From Frankiales bacterium (GTDB lineage Bacteria > Actinomycetota > Actinomycetes > JAFAQI01), in NCBI GenBank assembly GCA_025980325.1, contig JAICXQ010000006.1, forward strand, positions 1 to 64,000: a stretch of DNA of 64,000 nt, given 5' to 3'. The translations under genes and the position numbers were made by a program. Below are positions 1-8,455 of the stretch, one piece after another (positions within the stretch are counted from its first letter, which is position 1; each line of letters begins with the position of its first letter). A model generated the notes under the pieces. It saw nothing but the letters and a program-made list of their open reading frames with translations. It made no database searches and was not told the origin of the DNA.

Positions 1-540
1 CCCAGATCGCCGGGACGTCCTCGATCCGCACCCAGTGCAGCTGGACGTTGTGCCGGTCGGTGATGTCGGCGGTGCCGCGGGCGTAGCGGGTGGAGATGTC
101 GGCGATGGCGCGCAGCTGGGGTCCGTCGAGCTGGCCGCCGTCGATCCGGATCCGCATCATGAAGTAGCGGTCCTCGAGCTCCTCGTCCTCGAGGGCACCG
201 GTCTTGCCGCCGTCGATGCCGGCCAGCGGGCAGCCGAGCATGTTGCGCGGAGTGTCGCCGCACGCTTCGGTCGTCGAGAGGCCGACCGCTTCCAGCCGCT
301 CCCAGATCGCGGGCACGTCTTCGATCCGGATCCAGTGCAGCTGGATGTTCTGCCGGTCGGTGACGTCGGCGACATCGCGGCCACACTCGGTCGCGATCGC
401 CGCGACGGTCCGCAGCTGGGTGTTGGTCAGCTGGCCGCCGGGGATGCGGACCCGGAGCATGAAGTACTCGTCGTCGAGCTCCTCCGGCTCCAGGATCGCG
501 GTCTTGCCGCCGTGGATGCCCGGCCGGCGCTGCGTGTACA
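1..540 (-). repeat. In-frame tandem duplication (300-bp period) inside the sulfite reductase gene
   Basis: Lines at 1-230 and 301-530 align column for column (e.g. cccagatcgc.gg.acgtc.tcgatccg.acccagtgcagctgga at 1 and 301), giving two ~70-aa copies GGKT..LE.EEL...YFM.R.RI.GGQL...ITDR.N.QLHW.RIEDVPAIW. Confidence 0.9.
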
Positions 541-760
541 GACCCCACCAGCGCATCCGGCCGCGCAGGTCCGCGGCGTCGATCGAGGCGAAGCCGAGCT
601 TGGAGTAGATGTTCTCGATCCGGGCCCGGACGTTGAGCCCGTCGTCGTCCTTTTTCGTCCGCTCGTTCGGGTTCAGCGGCTCGAGGTGCCCGAGCGCCCA
701 CTGACCCTGCCCCGCGGTACGGCGGGGAGGTCTTGGACGCGGTAGACCGGTGTCGGTCAT
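1..760 (-). CDS. Nitrite/sulfite reductase (ferredoxin-type), N-terminal part; continues past the left window edge
   Basis: Minus-strand translation from ATG at 760: MTDTGLPRPRPPRRTAGQGQWALGHLEPLNPNERTKKDD...NVRARIENIYSKLGFASIDAADLRGRMRWWGLYTQRRPGI...ITDRQNIQLHWIRIEDVPAIW, typical of sulfite reductase. Absent from the ORF track because it is truncated by the edge. Confidence 0.9.
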   Translation of the reverse strand, partial: MTDTGLPRPRPPRRTAGQGQWALGHLEPLNPNERTKKDDDGLNVRARIENIYSKLGFASIDAADLRGRMRWWGLYTQRRPGIHGGKTAILEPEELDDEYFMLRVRIPGGQLTNTQLRTVAAIATECGRDVADVTDRQNIQLHWIRIEDVPAIWERLEAVGLSTTEACGDTPRNMLGCPLAGIDGGKTGALEDEELEDRYFMMRIRIDGGQLDGPQLRAIADISTRYARGTADITDRHNVQLHWVRIEDVPAIW

Positions 761-912
761 GGAAGACGGGAAGCCCTTCGTGAGCGCAGCTAGGACGGCG
801 GATGTCTCAGCAGGCGAGACAGATCGCGCTCGCGACGCGCGCCAGGTCGACGTGGAGGCGGGCCACCAACGCCGGACTGTTGCTCACGCAACAAGTGTGT
901 CACACTTACCCC

Positions 913-993
913 GTGGCTTTCTCCGTGCTTCTGGTGGCGCGGCTGCATGTAGACCTGCAGCGCGTCCAGAGCGCGGCGTGTCGAATGCGTTGA
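913..993 (+). CDS. Putative 26-aa leader peptide upstream of cysH (actinobacterial LVxRxHVDLxRxxSAxC type)
   Basis: GTG 913, product (V)AFSVLLVARLHVDLQRVQSAACRMR*. It matches the recurrent HVDLxRVxSAxC leader pattern found upstream of actinobacterial sulfur genes and lies 44 bp upstream of cysH. Confidence 0.8.
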   Translation: MAFSVLLVARLHVDLQRVQSAACRMR

Positions 994-1037
994 CGTTTCC
1001 TGTCCGCGTTCGACCCCGTTGTCTGTGAGGCCACGTC

Positions 1038-1778
1038 ATGACCGCCGCACTCGAATTGTCGTATTTGCACGACAATGCCTCCGAGCTGCACGACCTCTAC
1101 GACGCCTCGGACGGCCTTGAGCATCTCGCGTTGCACGCCGGCGCGGCACTCGAAGGCGCCGAGCCGCAGGAGATCCTGAGCTGGGCGATCGACCGGTTCG
1201 GGCCGCGGTTCGTGATCGCCTCGTCGATGGCCGACGCGGTGCTCGCGCACATGGCCGCCTCGGTCCGGCCGGGCGTGCGGGTGCTGTTCCTCGACACCGG
1301 CTACCACTTCGCCGAGACCCTCGGAACCGCCGACGCTGTCGAGACCGTCGTACCGATTCAGTTGTTGCGGGTCCGGCCGGAGCAGACCGTCGCCGAGCAG
1401 GACGCGACGTACGGCAAGGATCTGTGGGCCCGCGACCCTGACCTGTGCTGCCGGCTGCGCAAGGTGCTGCCGCTGCGCCGCGCGCTGACGTCGTACCTCG
1501 CGTGGGCGTCCGGCATCCGCCGGGACGAGACGGATACCCGGCGCGAGATCAAGGTCGTCGAGTGGGACGCGTCGCGGCAGATGGTCAAGGTCAACCCGCT
1601 CGCGGCGTGGACCGGGGCGCAGGTCGACGACTACATCGCCGCGAACGGCGTGCTGGTCAACCCGCTGCTCTCCGACGGCTACGGCTCGATCGGCTGCGCG
1701 CCGTGCACGCGCCGCGGCACCGGCCGCGAGGGCCGCTGGGCCGGCACCGGCAAGGTGGAGTGCGGTCTCCACGCCTGA
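1038..1778 (+). CDS. cysH: Phosphoadenylyl-/adenylyl-sulfate reductase
   Basis: Motifs SSMADAVLAHM, LDTGYHFAET, DLCCRLRKV and GCAPCTRRG..GREGRW..TGKVECGLH (two Cys pairs). Confidence 0.93.
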   Translation: MTAALELSYLHDNASELHDLYDASDGLEHLALHAGAALEGAEPQEILSWAIDRFGPRFVIASSMADAVLAHMAASVRPGVRVLFLDTGYHFAETLGTADAVETVVPIQLLRVRPEQTVAEQDATYGKDLWARDPDLCCRLRKVLPLRRALTSYLAWASGIRRDETDTRREIKVVEWDASRQMVKVNPLAAWTGAQVDDYIAANGVLVNPLLSDGYGSIGCAPCTRRGTGREGRWAGTGKVECGLHA

Positions 1779-1785
1779 CCCTTCG

Positions 1786-2400
1786 TTGGTGCTGGTCGCG
1801 CACGGAAGCACCGATCCGCGATTCGCGCATGTGGTCGAGGACGTCGCCGCTCTGCTCCGCCGACGGCGGCCCGGCTTGGATGTACGGATCGGCTACCTCG
1901 ACCATGGCCCGCCGTACGTCGAGGACGTCGACGGCGCGATCGCCGTACCGCTGCTGCTCTCGGCCGGCTATCACGTCCGGGTCGACCTGCCGGCACAGGC
2001 ACCTCGCGCCGTCGTGACGGCCGCGGTCGGCCCGGACCCGGCGATGTGTGTGGCCCTCGCCGACCGGCTGGCGGAAGCCGGCTGGGACGGCGGCGCGCCG
2101 GTGGCGTTGGCTGCGGCCGGCTCGGCCGACGAGCGCAGCCTCGACGACGTACGGCGGCAGGCCGCGATGCTCGCGGCACATCTCGGCGTCGAGGTGACCG
2201 CGGCGTTCCTGTCCGCCGGTGAGCCCGGCGTCGCCGAGGTGAAGCCGGATGTCGTGGCGTCCTACCTGCTCGCGCCGGGTGTGTTCCACGACAAGCTCAC
2301 GGCCTCCGGCGCGAGAGTGGTGAGCGCACCATTAGGCGCGCACCCGGCACTGGCCGACGTCGTGCTCAACCGCTACGAGGAGGCCGCCCTCCGTTCGTGA
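1786..2400 (+). CDS. Sirohydrochlorin chelatase (CbiX/SirB family)
   Basis: N-terminal LVAHGSTDPRF, internal VPLLLSAGYHVRVDL, and context next to cysH/sulfite reductase. Confidence 0.85.
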   Translation: MVLVAHGSTDPRFAHVVEDVAALLRRRRPGLDVRIGYLDHGPPYVEDVDGAIAVPLLLSAGYHVRVDLPAQAPRAVVTAAVGPDPAMCVALADRLAEAGWDGGAPVALAAAGSADERSLDDVRRQAAMLAAHLGVEVTAAFLSAGEPGVAEVKPDVVASYLLAPGVFHDKLTASGARVVSAPLGAHPALADVVLNRYEEAALRS

Positions 2401-2436
2401 TCATGGCGTTTGCTGGCAGCGAACGCCATGATCACG
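2396..2436. terminator. Long hairpin between convergent genes (bidirectional terminator or dispersed palindrome)
   Basis: 15-bp perfect arms cgtgatcatggcgtt / aacgccatgatcacg with an inner gctg-g-cagc hairpin; overlaps the chelatase stop codon. Confidence 0.6.
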
Positions 2437-2463
2437 CAGCCCGGGGAGCCGGGCGAGGCGACT

Positions 2464-3579
2464 TCAGGTGCCGGGGCGGACGGCGCCGGCGTAGTCGGAG
2501 CGGAACGCCCCGGAGATGCGCACGTCGGCCCCGGTGTGCGGCGCTTCGATCATGTCGCCGTTGCCGATGTAGATGCCGACGTGGTGCAGGTCGCTGCCGA
2601 AGAAGACGAGGTCGCCCGGCTGGAGGTCGGCGCGCGAGATGTGGCGGCCTTCGTTCCACTGCGAGCCGGTGTAGTGGTCGAGGTAGACGCCGGCCTTCGC
2701 CCACACGTACTGCGTGAGCCCGCTGCAGTCGAACGAGTCCGGCCCGGCCGCGCCCCAGACGTAGGGCTTGCCGAGTTCCTTGTACGCCCATTCGACGGCC
2801 ACCCGCGCGCCACCGGAGCCGGACACGACCGGCGTACTGGACACGCTTTCGTTGGCGAGCGCACGCGCCGCGGCGGCCGCGGCTTCCGCCCGGGCCCGCA
2901 GCGCGGCAGCGGCCCGCTCGGCCGCGGCCTTGGCAGCAGCCGCCTTCGCGGCGCGGATGGCGGCGGCCTCACGCACCTCGAGGGTGTTGAGGATCGTCTT
3001 CTCCTTGGACGCCGCGGCGAGGACCTGGTCACGCTGGTTCTGCATCTGCTGCGTCGACGCCTTCTGCGCGGCGAGCGCGGCATCGGCGGCGGCCTGGGCC
3101 GCGGCTTCGTCCCGCTGCGCCGCGGTGACCGCGGTGAGCGTCTCGGCCTGCCGCGACGACACCGCCTGCAGCGTCGCCATCTTGTCGAGGTACTCCTCGG
3201 GGCTGTCCGCCGTGATGCCGAGGCTGTCGTCGAGCGAGCTGTCGGTGTAGGCGGCGACCGCGAACCCGCCGACCGCCTTGCGCAGGGTCGCGAGCCGGGC
3301 CTGCGCCACGGTGACGCGCTGCTCGGCGCTGGCGACGTTGCGCTGCGCGGCGATGAGCGCGAGCCGGGCGGCGTTGTACCGCTCGCTCGCCGCCTCCGCC
3401 TGCGCGTCGAGGGCGTCGAGCTGCGTCTGCGCGTCGGCGATCTGCTGGCTCAGCGAGTCGGCCGAAGCCGACGTGACCGTGAGACCGGCCGCGCCGGCGG
3501 TGAAGACCATCGCGACGACACCAGTGGTCGCGACAAGACGGGCAAATGAGCTACGACGGGTTTGGCCGGGGCGCGCCAC
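2464..3579 (-). CDS. Secreted NlpC/P60 peptidoglycan hydrolase with N-terminal coiled coil (RipC-like)
   Basis: Signal peptide, Ala-rich coiled coil, C-terminal KPYVWGAAGPDSFDCSGLTQYVWAKAG...LQPGDLVFFGSDLHHVGIYIG catalytic motifs. Confidence 0.93.
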   Translation of the reverse strand: MARPGQTRRSSFARLVATTGVVAMVFTAGAAGLTVTSASADSLSQQIADAQTQLDALDAQAEAASERYNAARLALIAAQRNVASAEQRVTVAQARLATLRKAVGGFAVAAYTDSSLDDSLGITADSPEEYLDKMATLQAVSSRQAETLTAVTAAQRDEAAAQAAADAALAAQKASTQQMQNQRDQVLAAASKEKTILNTLEVREAAAIRAAKAAAAKAAAERAAAALRARAEAAAAAARALANESVSSTPVVSGSGGARVAVEWAYKELGKPYVWGAAGPDSFDCSGLTQYVWAKAGVYLDHYTGSQWNEGRHISRADLQPGDLVFFGSDLHHVGIYIGNGDMIEAPHTGADVRISGAFRSDYAGAVRPGT

Positions 3580-3589
3580 GGGCGAGCTG

Positions 3590-3745
3590 GCTCCTCTTCC
3601 GGTGTGCCGCCGACCGGGTTAGCTGTCGGGTTCGGGCGCGGAAGACATGCTCGCCCTACAGTCCGGCCGGACTACGGCCGGGACCGATTCACCCCAGGAG
3701 AAATGGGTCCCCGGTTCCACGTGCTGGATTAGGCGGTCCCGTTCG
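3590..3745 (-). ncRNA. c-di-AMP riboswitch (ydaO-yuaA class) upstream of the NlpC/P60 gene
   Basis: Minus strand reads GUGGAACCGGGGACCCAU..CUGGGGUGAAUCGGUCC...CCCGAACCCGACAGCUAACCCGGUCGGCGG...GGAAGAGGAG, containing the GGGUGAAUCGG and CGACAGCUAACCC-GUCGGC core signatures. Confidence 0.87.
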
Positions 3746-3855
3746 CCGCAAAGTCACCGGCGACTCGCAGGTCACGAACAGGTCTCGAGCAAGGTATCGG
3801 CGAATCCGGCCGGGCAGCAAGCAACCCGGCCGGATTCACAGACACATTGTTGTGA

Positions 3856-5868
3856 CTAGCGAGGATCGGCGACCCCGTCGATGTTCAGCCGCTGGCCGCG
3901 GGTGAGGACGGCGACCAGCTTGATCTGGTGCCGGCTGATCGTCGTGTTGACGCCGGTCCAGAGGATCTGGCGCAGCTTCGTCGTGCTGGCCGCGCTCGAG
4001 AAGGTGCCGCGGTAGTGACCGTCGACGTACACGGCGAACTTGCCGCAGGACGGGCACTTCGTCCCGACGATCGACACGCTCTTCGAGGTCGGGCTGATGA
4101 TGAAGATCGTGCCGTTCGTCCCGGTGTAGGCGATCGAGCCGAGCCAGAACACGCGGTTGCTCGCGGTCACCCAGCCGCTGCTGAACAGACCGTTCTTCTG
4201 GTCGTACGGGACGTTGACCGAAGTCCACGGCGTGATCGTGGTGTTGCCGAAGGTGTCGTGCGACGCGGCGCGGATGTAGTAGGTCTGGCCGGGCGTGCCG
4301 GTGATGACGCCGTTCGTCGCGGTGCTACCGCGGACGAGGTGGGTGGCCGTGCCGAGGGTCCACGTCGTGCCGCCCTTGACCGCGTAGTCGACGTCGTACG
4401 TCGTGCCGGCCGGCTGGCCGGCGACACCCCAGGTGACCCGGAACGCCGCGTACGGCGTGACCGAGGAACTCGGCGACGGTGCGACGATCTTCGGCGCGTA
4501 CGTCGCCGTCACCTGGTGCGACGCCTCGGAGATCGCCTGGTTGCCGGCACCGTCGAAGGTGTCCGCGGTGTAGGTGTAGTTGTGGCCGACGACGAGGTTC
4601 TTGTCGACGTAGCTGGTGCCGAAGACGTTCGGGATGTCGACCGCCGGGCTGCCAGCGGTGTCGTCGGTGCGGTGCAACGTGACGTGCGAGTAGTCGGCGT
4701 CGGAGGCCGTCCAGTGCAGCGTGACGCTGGTGCCGCCGAGACCGAACGCGCCGAAGCTGATCGCCGACGGCGGCGTCAGGTCCGCGGGAGCGGTCGAGGG
4801 CGACCCCTCGTCGACGGTCGGGGTGTCGGCGACCTTCGCGGCCGTGCCCCACGTCGAGGTGCCGGTGTCGAACGCCGCGGTCCACAGGTCGATCGGAGCG
4901 ACGCCGTCACCGGACGCGGTGCTGGAGTCGTCGATGCGCTCGAACATCAGCGTGTTCGCGTCGGTCCAGTACGGATCCTCGTCGAGCCAGGACGAGTCCG
5001 CGCCCTGGACGACCGGGACCGCCGCGGTTGCCGTGCCCCACGTGCTGGTGCCCGAGTCGAAGCGCGTGACGTCGAGTTCGCTGGCATCGAGCGTGTCCGT
5101 GCTGTCGTCGCGGACGAAGACGATCGCGGTGCCGTCGGTCGACCAAGCGGGCGATCGCAACTCAGTGGTCGACGTGGCCAGGACGGGCGGGGTCGCGGAG
5201 ATCCCGGTCGAAGGGAAGACCTCGAGGTCGGTCGTTCCGGTGTGGTCGCCGTAGTTCACCGCGACGAGTTGGGTGCCGTCGGGCGACACGGCCGGGTCGG
5301 CGTAGCCGGAGGTTCCGGCCACCATCGCCGACGTACCGCCGATGGCCGGGACGGTGCGCACCTGGTCGGTGAAGACCGGGTTGCTGGCACTGGAGAACTT
5401 GGTCGTGCTCCAGCCGTAGACGATCGTGTCGTTGCCCTTCCAGCCGAACCCGTTGACATCGTCGAAGGTGGCCTCGGTCGAGCTGAAGATGACGGACTCG
5501 GTCGCGAGGACGTGCTGGTTCGAGCCGTCCAGGTTCATCGTCACCAACTTGCGCGCGCCGGTGTCGCTGGGGTTCGCCGCGGTCGAGTCGTAGAGCACCG
5601 CGATGCGCGAGCCGTCCGGCGACAGCAGCGCCTCTTCGACCGAGATCGCGTCGTTGTCGGCGAGGACGGCCGTCTTGTTCGTCGGGTCCGCGACGGTCGC
5701 GCGGTAGAGACCGGCGAGTCCGTCCCGGTCGATGTCGGCGGCATAGACGAGGGTCGGGCTCGCGACCGTCGCGCCGGCGATGCCGGTCGTGAGCGGAGCG
5801 GCGAGGGTGAGCGGCACGGCGACGGCCGTGGCGACGGCGGCGCTCAGGGCGACGCGGATGGTCTGCAC
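3856..5868 (-). CDS. Secreted PD40/TolB-like beta-propeller protein with fibronectin-III-like domains
   Basis: Signal peptide (VQTIRVALSAAVATAVAVPL), LLSPDGSRIAVLYD, AVSPDGTQLVAV, PAWSTDGTAIVFVRDD repeats and Fn3-like VTLHWTASDADYSHVTLHR. Confidence 0.8.
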   Translation of the reverse strand: MQTIRVALSAAVATAVAVPLTLAAPLTTGIAGATVASPTLVYAADIDRDGLAGLYRATVADPTNKTAVLADNDAISVEEALLSPDGSRIAVLYDSTAANPSDTGARKLVTMNLDGSNQHVLATESVIFSSTEATFDDVNGFGWKGNDTIVYGWSTTKFSSASNPVFTDQVRTVPAIGGTSAMVAGTSGYADPAVSPDGTQLVAVNYGDHTGTTDLEVFPSTGISATPPVLATSTTELRSPAWSTDGTAIVFVRDDSTDTLDASELDVTRFDSGTSTWGTATAAVPVVQGADSSWLDEDPYWTDANTLMFERIDDSSTASGDGVAPIDLWTAAFDTGTSTWGTAAKVADTPTVDEGSPSTAPADLTPPSAISFGAFGLGGTSVTLHWTASDADYSHVTLHRTDDTAGSPAVDIPNVFGTSYVDKNLVVGHNYTYTADTFDGAGNQAISEASHQVTATYAPKIVAPSPSSSVTPYAAFRVTWGVAGQPAGTTYDVDYAVKGGTTWTLGTATHLVRGSTATNGVITGTPGQTYYIRAASHDTFGNTTITPWTSVNVPYDQKNGLFSSGWVTASNRVFWLGSIAYTGTNGTIFIISPTSKSVSIVGTKCPSCGKFAVYVDGHYRGTFSSAASTTKLRQILWTGVNTTISRHQIKLVAVLTRGQRLNIDGVADPR

Positions 5869-6061
5869 GAGAAAATCTCCAAGCGGATCTGGGCCGGCGA
5901 ACATACCGACCGGCTAACCCTACGACCCGGTCATGCGTTTCTGCCCGATTTGAGTTCGTCTGCGGCCAGAACTGTCCGATCGGGCCATTCGTCCATCGGC
6001 AGGTAGGAGGAGACATAGCCGTTGCCTCGGCGCCGAACGGAGCAGCGGTAGCCTGCGGCCG

Positions 6062-6994
6062 ATGACGGTGACGCTTCCCGAGACGGTGCGCTCGGCGACG
6101 GTCGACCTCGGCGGCCCGACCCACTATTTCGACTTCGGCGGGCGACCGGGCGGCCCGGTGATCGTGTGCGTGCACGGGCTCGGCGGCGCCGGCTGGAACT
6201 GGGCCGCGATCGCTCCCCTGCTGACCGGCCGCGCCCGCGTGCTGGCGATCGACCTGGCCGGGCACGGCCGGACGCATGCGGCCGGGCGCAAGACGACCGT
6301 GACGGCCAACCGCGCGCTGCTCGACCGGTTCGTCCGCGAGGTCGTCGGCGAGCCGGTCGTGCTCATGGGCAACTCGATGGGCGGCGCGATCTCGCTGCTG
6401 CAAGCCGCCGCGGCGCCGGCCACCGTATCCGGGCTCGTCCTCGTCGATCCGGCGCTGCCGCGGCCGGTCCTCGCGCCGATCGACCCGCGGGTGGCGGCGA
6501 CGTTCGCGGTCATGTCGCTGCCCGGGCTCGGCGAGGCCGCGCTCAACCGGCGCCGCCGGCGGCGTACTCCCGCACAGCAGGTACGGGAGACGCTCGCGCT
6601 GTGCTGCGTCGACCCCGGCCGGATCCCGCCCGACGTACTCGCGCTCGGCATCGCGCTGACCGAGGAGCGCTACGGCCAACCGTCCGGCCCGGCCGACTTC
6701 CTCGACGCCGCGCGCTCCCTGGTGCGGATGCTGGCCCGGCCGCGGAAGTTCCGGGAGGCGATGAGCCGGGTCAGCGCGCCGGTGCTGTTCATCCACGGCG
6801 AAGCCGACCGGCTGGTGTCGCTACGCGCCGCGCAGGCGATCGCGGACGCGAACCCGCGGTGGCGCTTCGAGATCGGCCGCGGGCTCGGCCACGTACCTCA
6901 GCTCGAGGCGCCGGACTGGACCGCCGCGCTCGTCCTCGACTGGCTCCACTCGCTGGACAACTTGACCAGCGCGTCGAGCTCCTCGACGAGGTAG
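6062..6994 (+). CDS. Alpha/beta hydrolase
   Basis: VCVHGLGGAGWNW, MGNSMGGAISLLQA, VLFIHGEADRLV, GRGLGHVPQLEAP. Confidence 0.9.
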   Translation: MTVTLPETVRSATVDLGGPTHYFDFGGRPGGPVIVCVHGLGGAGWNWAAIAPLLTGRARVLAIDLAGHGRTHAAGRKTTVTANRALLDRFVREVVGEPVVLMGNSMGGAISLLQAAAAPATVSGLVLVDPALPRPVLAPIDPRVAATFAVMSLPGLGEAALNRRRRRRTPAQQVRETLALCCVDPGRIPPDVLALGIALTEERYGQPSGPADFLDAARSLVRMLARPRKFREAMSRVSAPVLFIHGEADRLVSLRAAQAIADANPRWRFEIGRGLGHVPQLEAPDWTAALVLDWLHSLDNLTSASSSSTR

Positions 6995-8400
6995 CCCACC
7001 AGCACGTCGACGTCCGGCATCAACTCGCGGCAGGCGAGCAGACCGAAGTGCAGCTGGCCGAGGTAGCCCAGCAACGTGATGTTGAGCCCTTGCCCGTCGG
7101 TGATCGCCGACACCGGATACGTCGCGAGCAGCGGCGTGCCGGCGAGGTAGAGCTTGATGTTCGGCCCGGGCACGTTGCTGATGATGAGGTTGAACGGGTT
7201 GACCCGCTCGATGATCCGCAGCCGCGCGGCGAGCTGTGCCGCCCGCGCCGCGACCGCCGGCATCGCGAACTGCGTGACGTCGGCGAGCAGGTCGGCCGGC
7301 AGCGCCTGGTGCTGTTCCTTGGCGCCGCGCATCGATTCGTGTGTCGCAAACAGCCGCTTGGCCGGATCCGGCTCGGTCGTCGGTAGCGGCGCGAACATCA
7401 TCGACACCCGGTTGCCGAGCGCCGAGCTCTCCTCGTCGCTGCGGACCGACACCGGTACGGCGGACACCAGCGGCTCGTCCGGCAACGCGTCGTGGTCGAG
7501 CAGGTAGCGACGCAACGCGCCCGCGCACATCGCCATCGCGACGTCGTTGACGGTCATCCCGGGAAACGCCTTGCGCACCGCGCGTACGTCGTCGAGTGAC
7601 ACCGAGGCGAAACTCCAGCGCCGGTGCGGCGTGATCGGCCGGTTGAACGGCGTCTTCGGCGCGCGCAGCAGGCCACTTTGCTGCAGCAGCTCACTGCCCT
7701 CGCGCGGCGCGACCTGGTCGAGGATGAACCGGTCGATGACCGGCACCCGCGGCCGGCCCGGCGCGGTCGCGAGGCTCGGCAGCGACCTGATCAGCGCACC
7801 GGCGAAACGCACCGCGCGCACCGGTTGGGCCGACAGCGAGAGCGCGCTGCGCGCGAGCAGTTCGGGGGTCGAGGGCCGATGCCCGGGACTCCACTCGTCC
7901 GGCTCGCCCACGTCGCGGCCGTCCGGCGACGTGTCGAGCAGCGCGGTCAGGATCTCGTTGCCGGAGACGCCGTCGATCGCGGAGTGGTGGATCTTCGTGT
8001 AGACGGCGAGCCGGCCGCCGGACAGGCCGTGGATCAGATAGGTCTCCCACAGCGGCCGGCTGCGATCGAGCGGCCGCGCGTGCAGCCGCGCGACCTGGTC
8101 GGCGAGCTGGATGTCGCTGCCCGGCTTGGGCAAGGCGAGCTCACGGACGTGGAACTCGATGTCGAAGTCCTCGTCATCGATCCAGTACGGCTGGTCGAGG
8201 TCGAGCGGCACCCGCAACAACCGGCGGCGGTACGGCGGCAACAGGTGCAACCGCGACTCGGTGTGCTCGATGAGGCGGTCGAGGGTGAGCCGCTCCTTGG
8301 CGTTGGCCGCGTCGAGAATGATGACGCTGCCGATGTGGCCGTAGGTCGTGCGCGTCTCCATCGCGAGGAACGCCGCGTCCAGCCCGGTGAGCTGCTGCAT
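6898..8400 (-). CDS. Wax ester synthase/diacylglycerol acyltransferase (WS/DGAT)
   Basis: MQQLTGLDAAFLAMETRTTYGHIGS..., active-site motif KIHHSAIDGVSG, C-terminal NVPGPNIKLYLAGTPL. The ORF track starts upstream; ATG at 8400 is preferred. Confidence 0.92.
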   Translation of the reverse strand: MQQLTGLDAAFLAMETRTTYGHIGSVIILDAANAKERLTLDRLIEHTESRLHLLPPYRRRLLRVPLDLDQPYWIDDEDFDIEFHVRELALPKPGSDIQLADQVARLHARPLDRSRPLWETYLIHGLSGGRLAVYTKIHHSAIDGVSGNEILTALLDTSPDGRDVGEPDEWSPGHRPSTPELLARSALSLSAQPVRAVRFAGALIRSLPSLATAPGRPRVPVIDRFILDQVAPREGSELLQQSGLLRAPKTPFNRPITPHRRWSFASVSLDDVRAVRKAFPGMTVNDVAMAMCAGALRRYLLDHDALPDEPLVSAVPVSVRSDEESSALGNRVSMMFAPLPTTEPDPAKRLFATHESMRGAKEQHQALPADLLADVTQFAMPAVAARAAQLAARLRIIERVNPFNLIISNVPGPNIKLYLAGTPLLATYPVSAITDGQGLNITLLGYLGQLHFGLLACRELMPDVDVLVGYLVEELDALVKLSSEWSQSRTSAAVQSGASS

Positions 8401-8455
8401 AGGACAAATGTGACAGGCGCCGTCCAGCCGGATCGCTGCGGCCCCGCCCCGACCG

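Noticed and set aside
3928-6006. 692-aa plus-strand ORF opposite the PD40/Fn3 gene
   Set aside because: Arg/Val/Asp/Gly-rich antisense ORF typical of high-GC shadow frames; the minus-strand product has a signal peptide and recognisable repeats.
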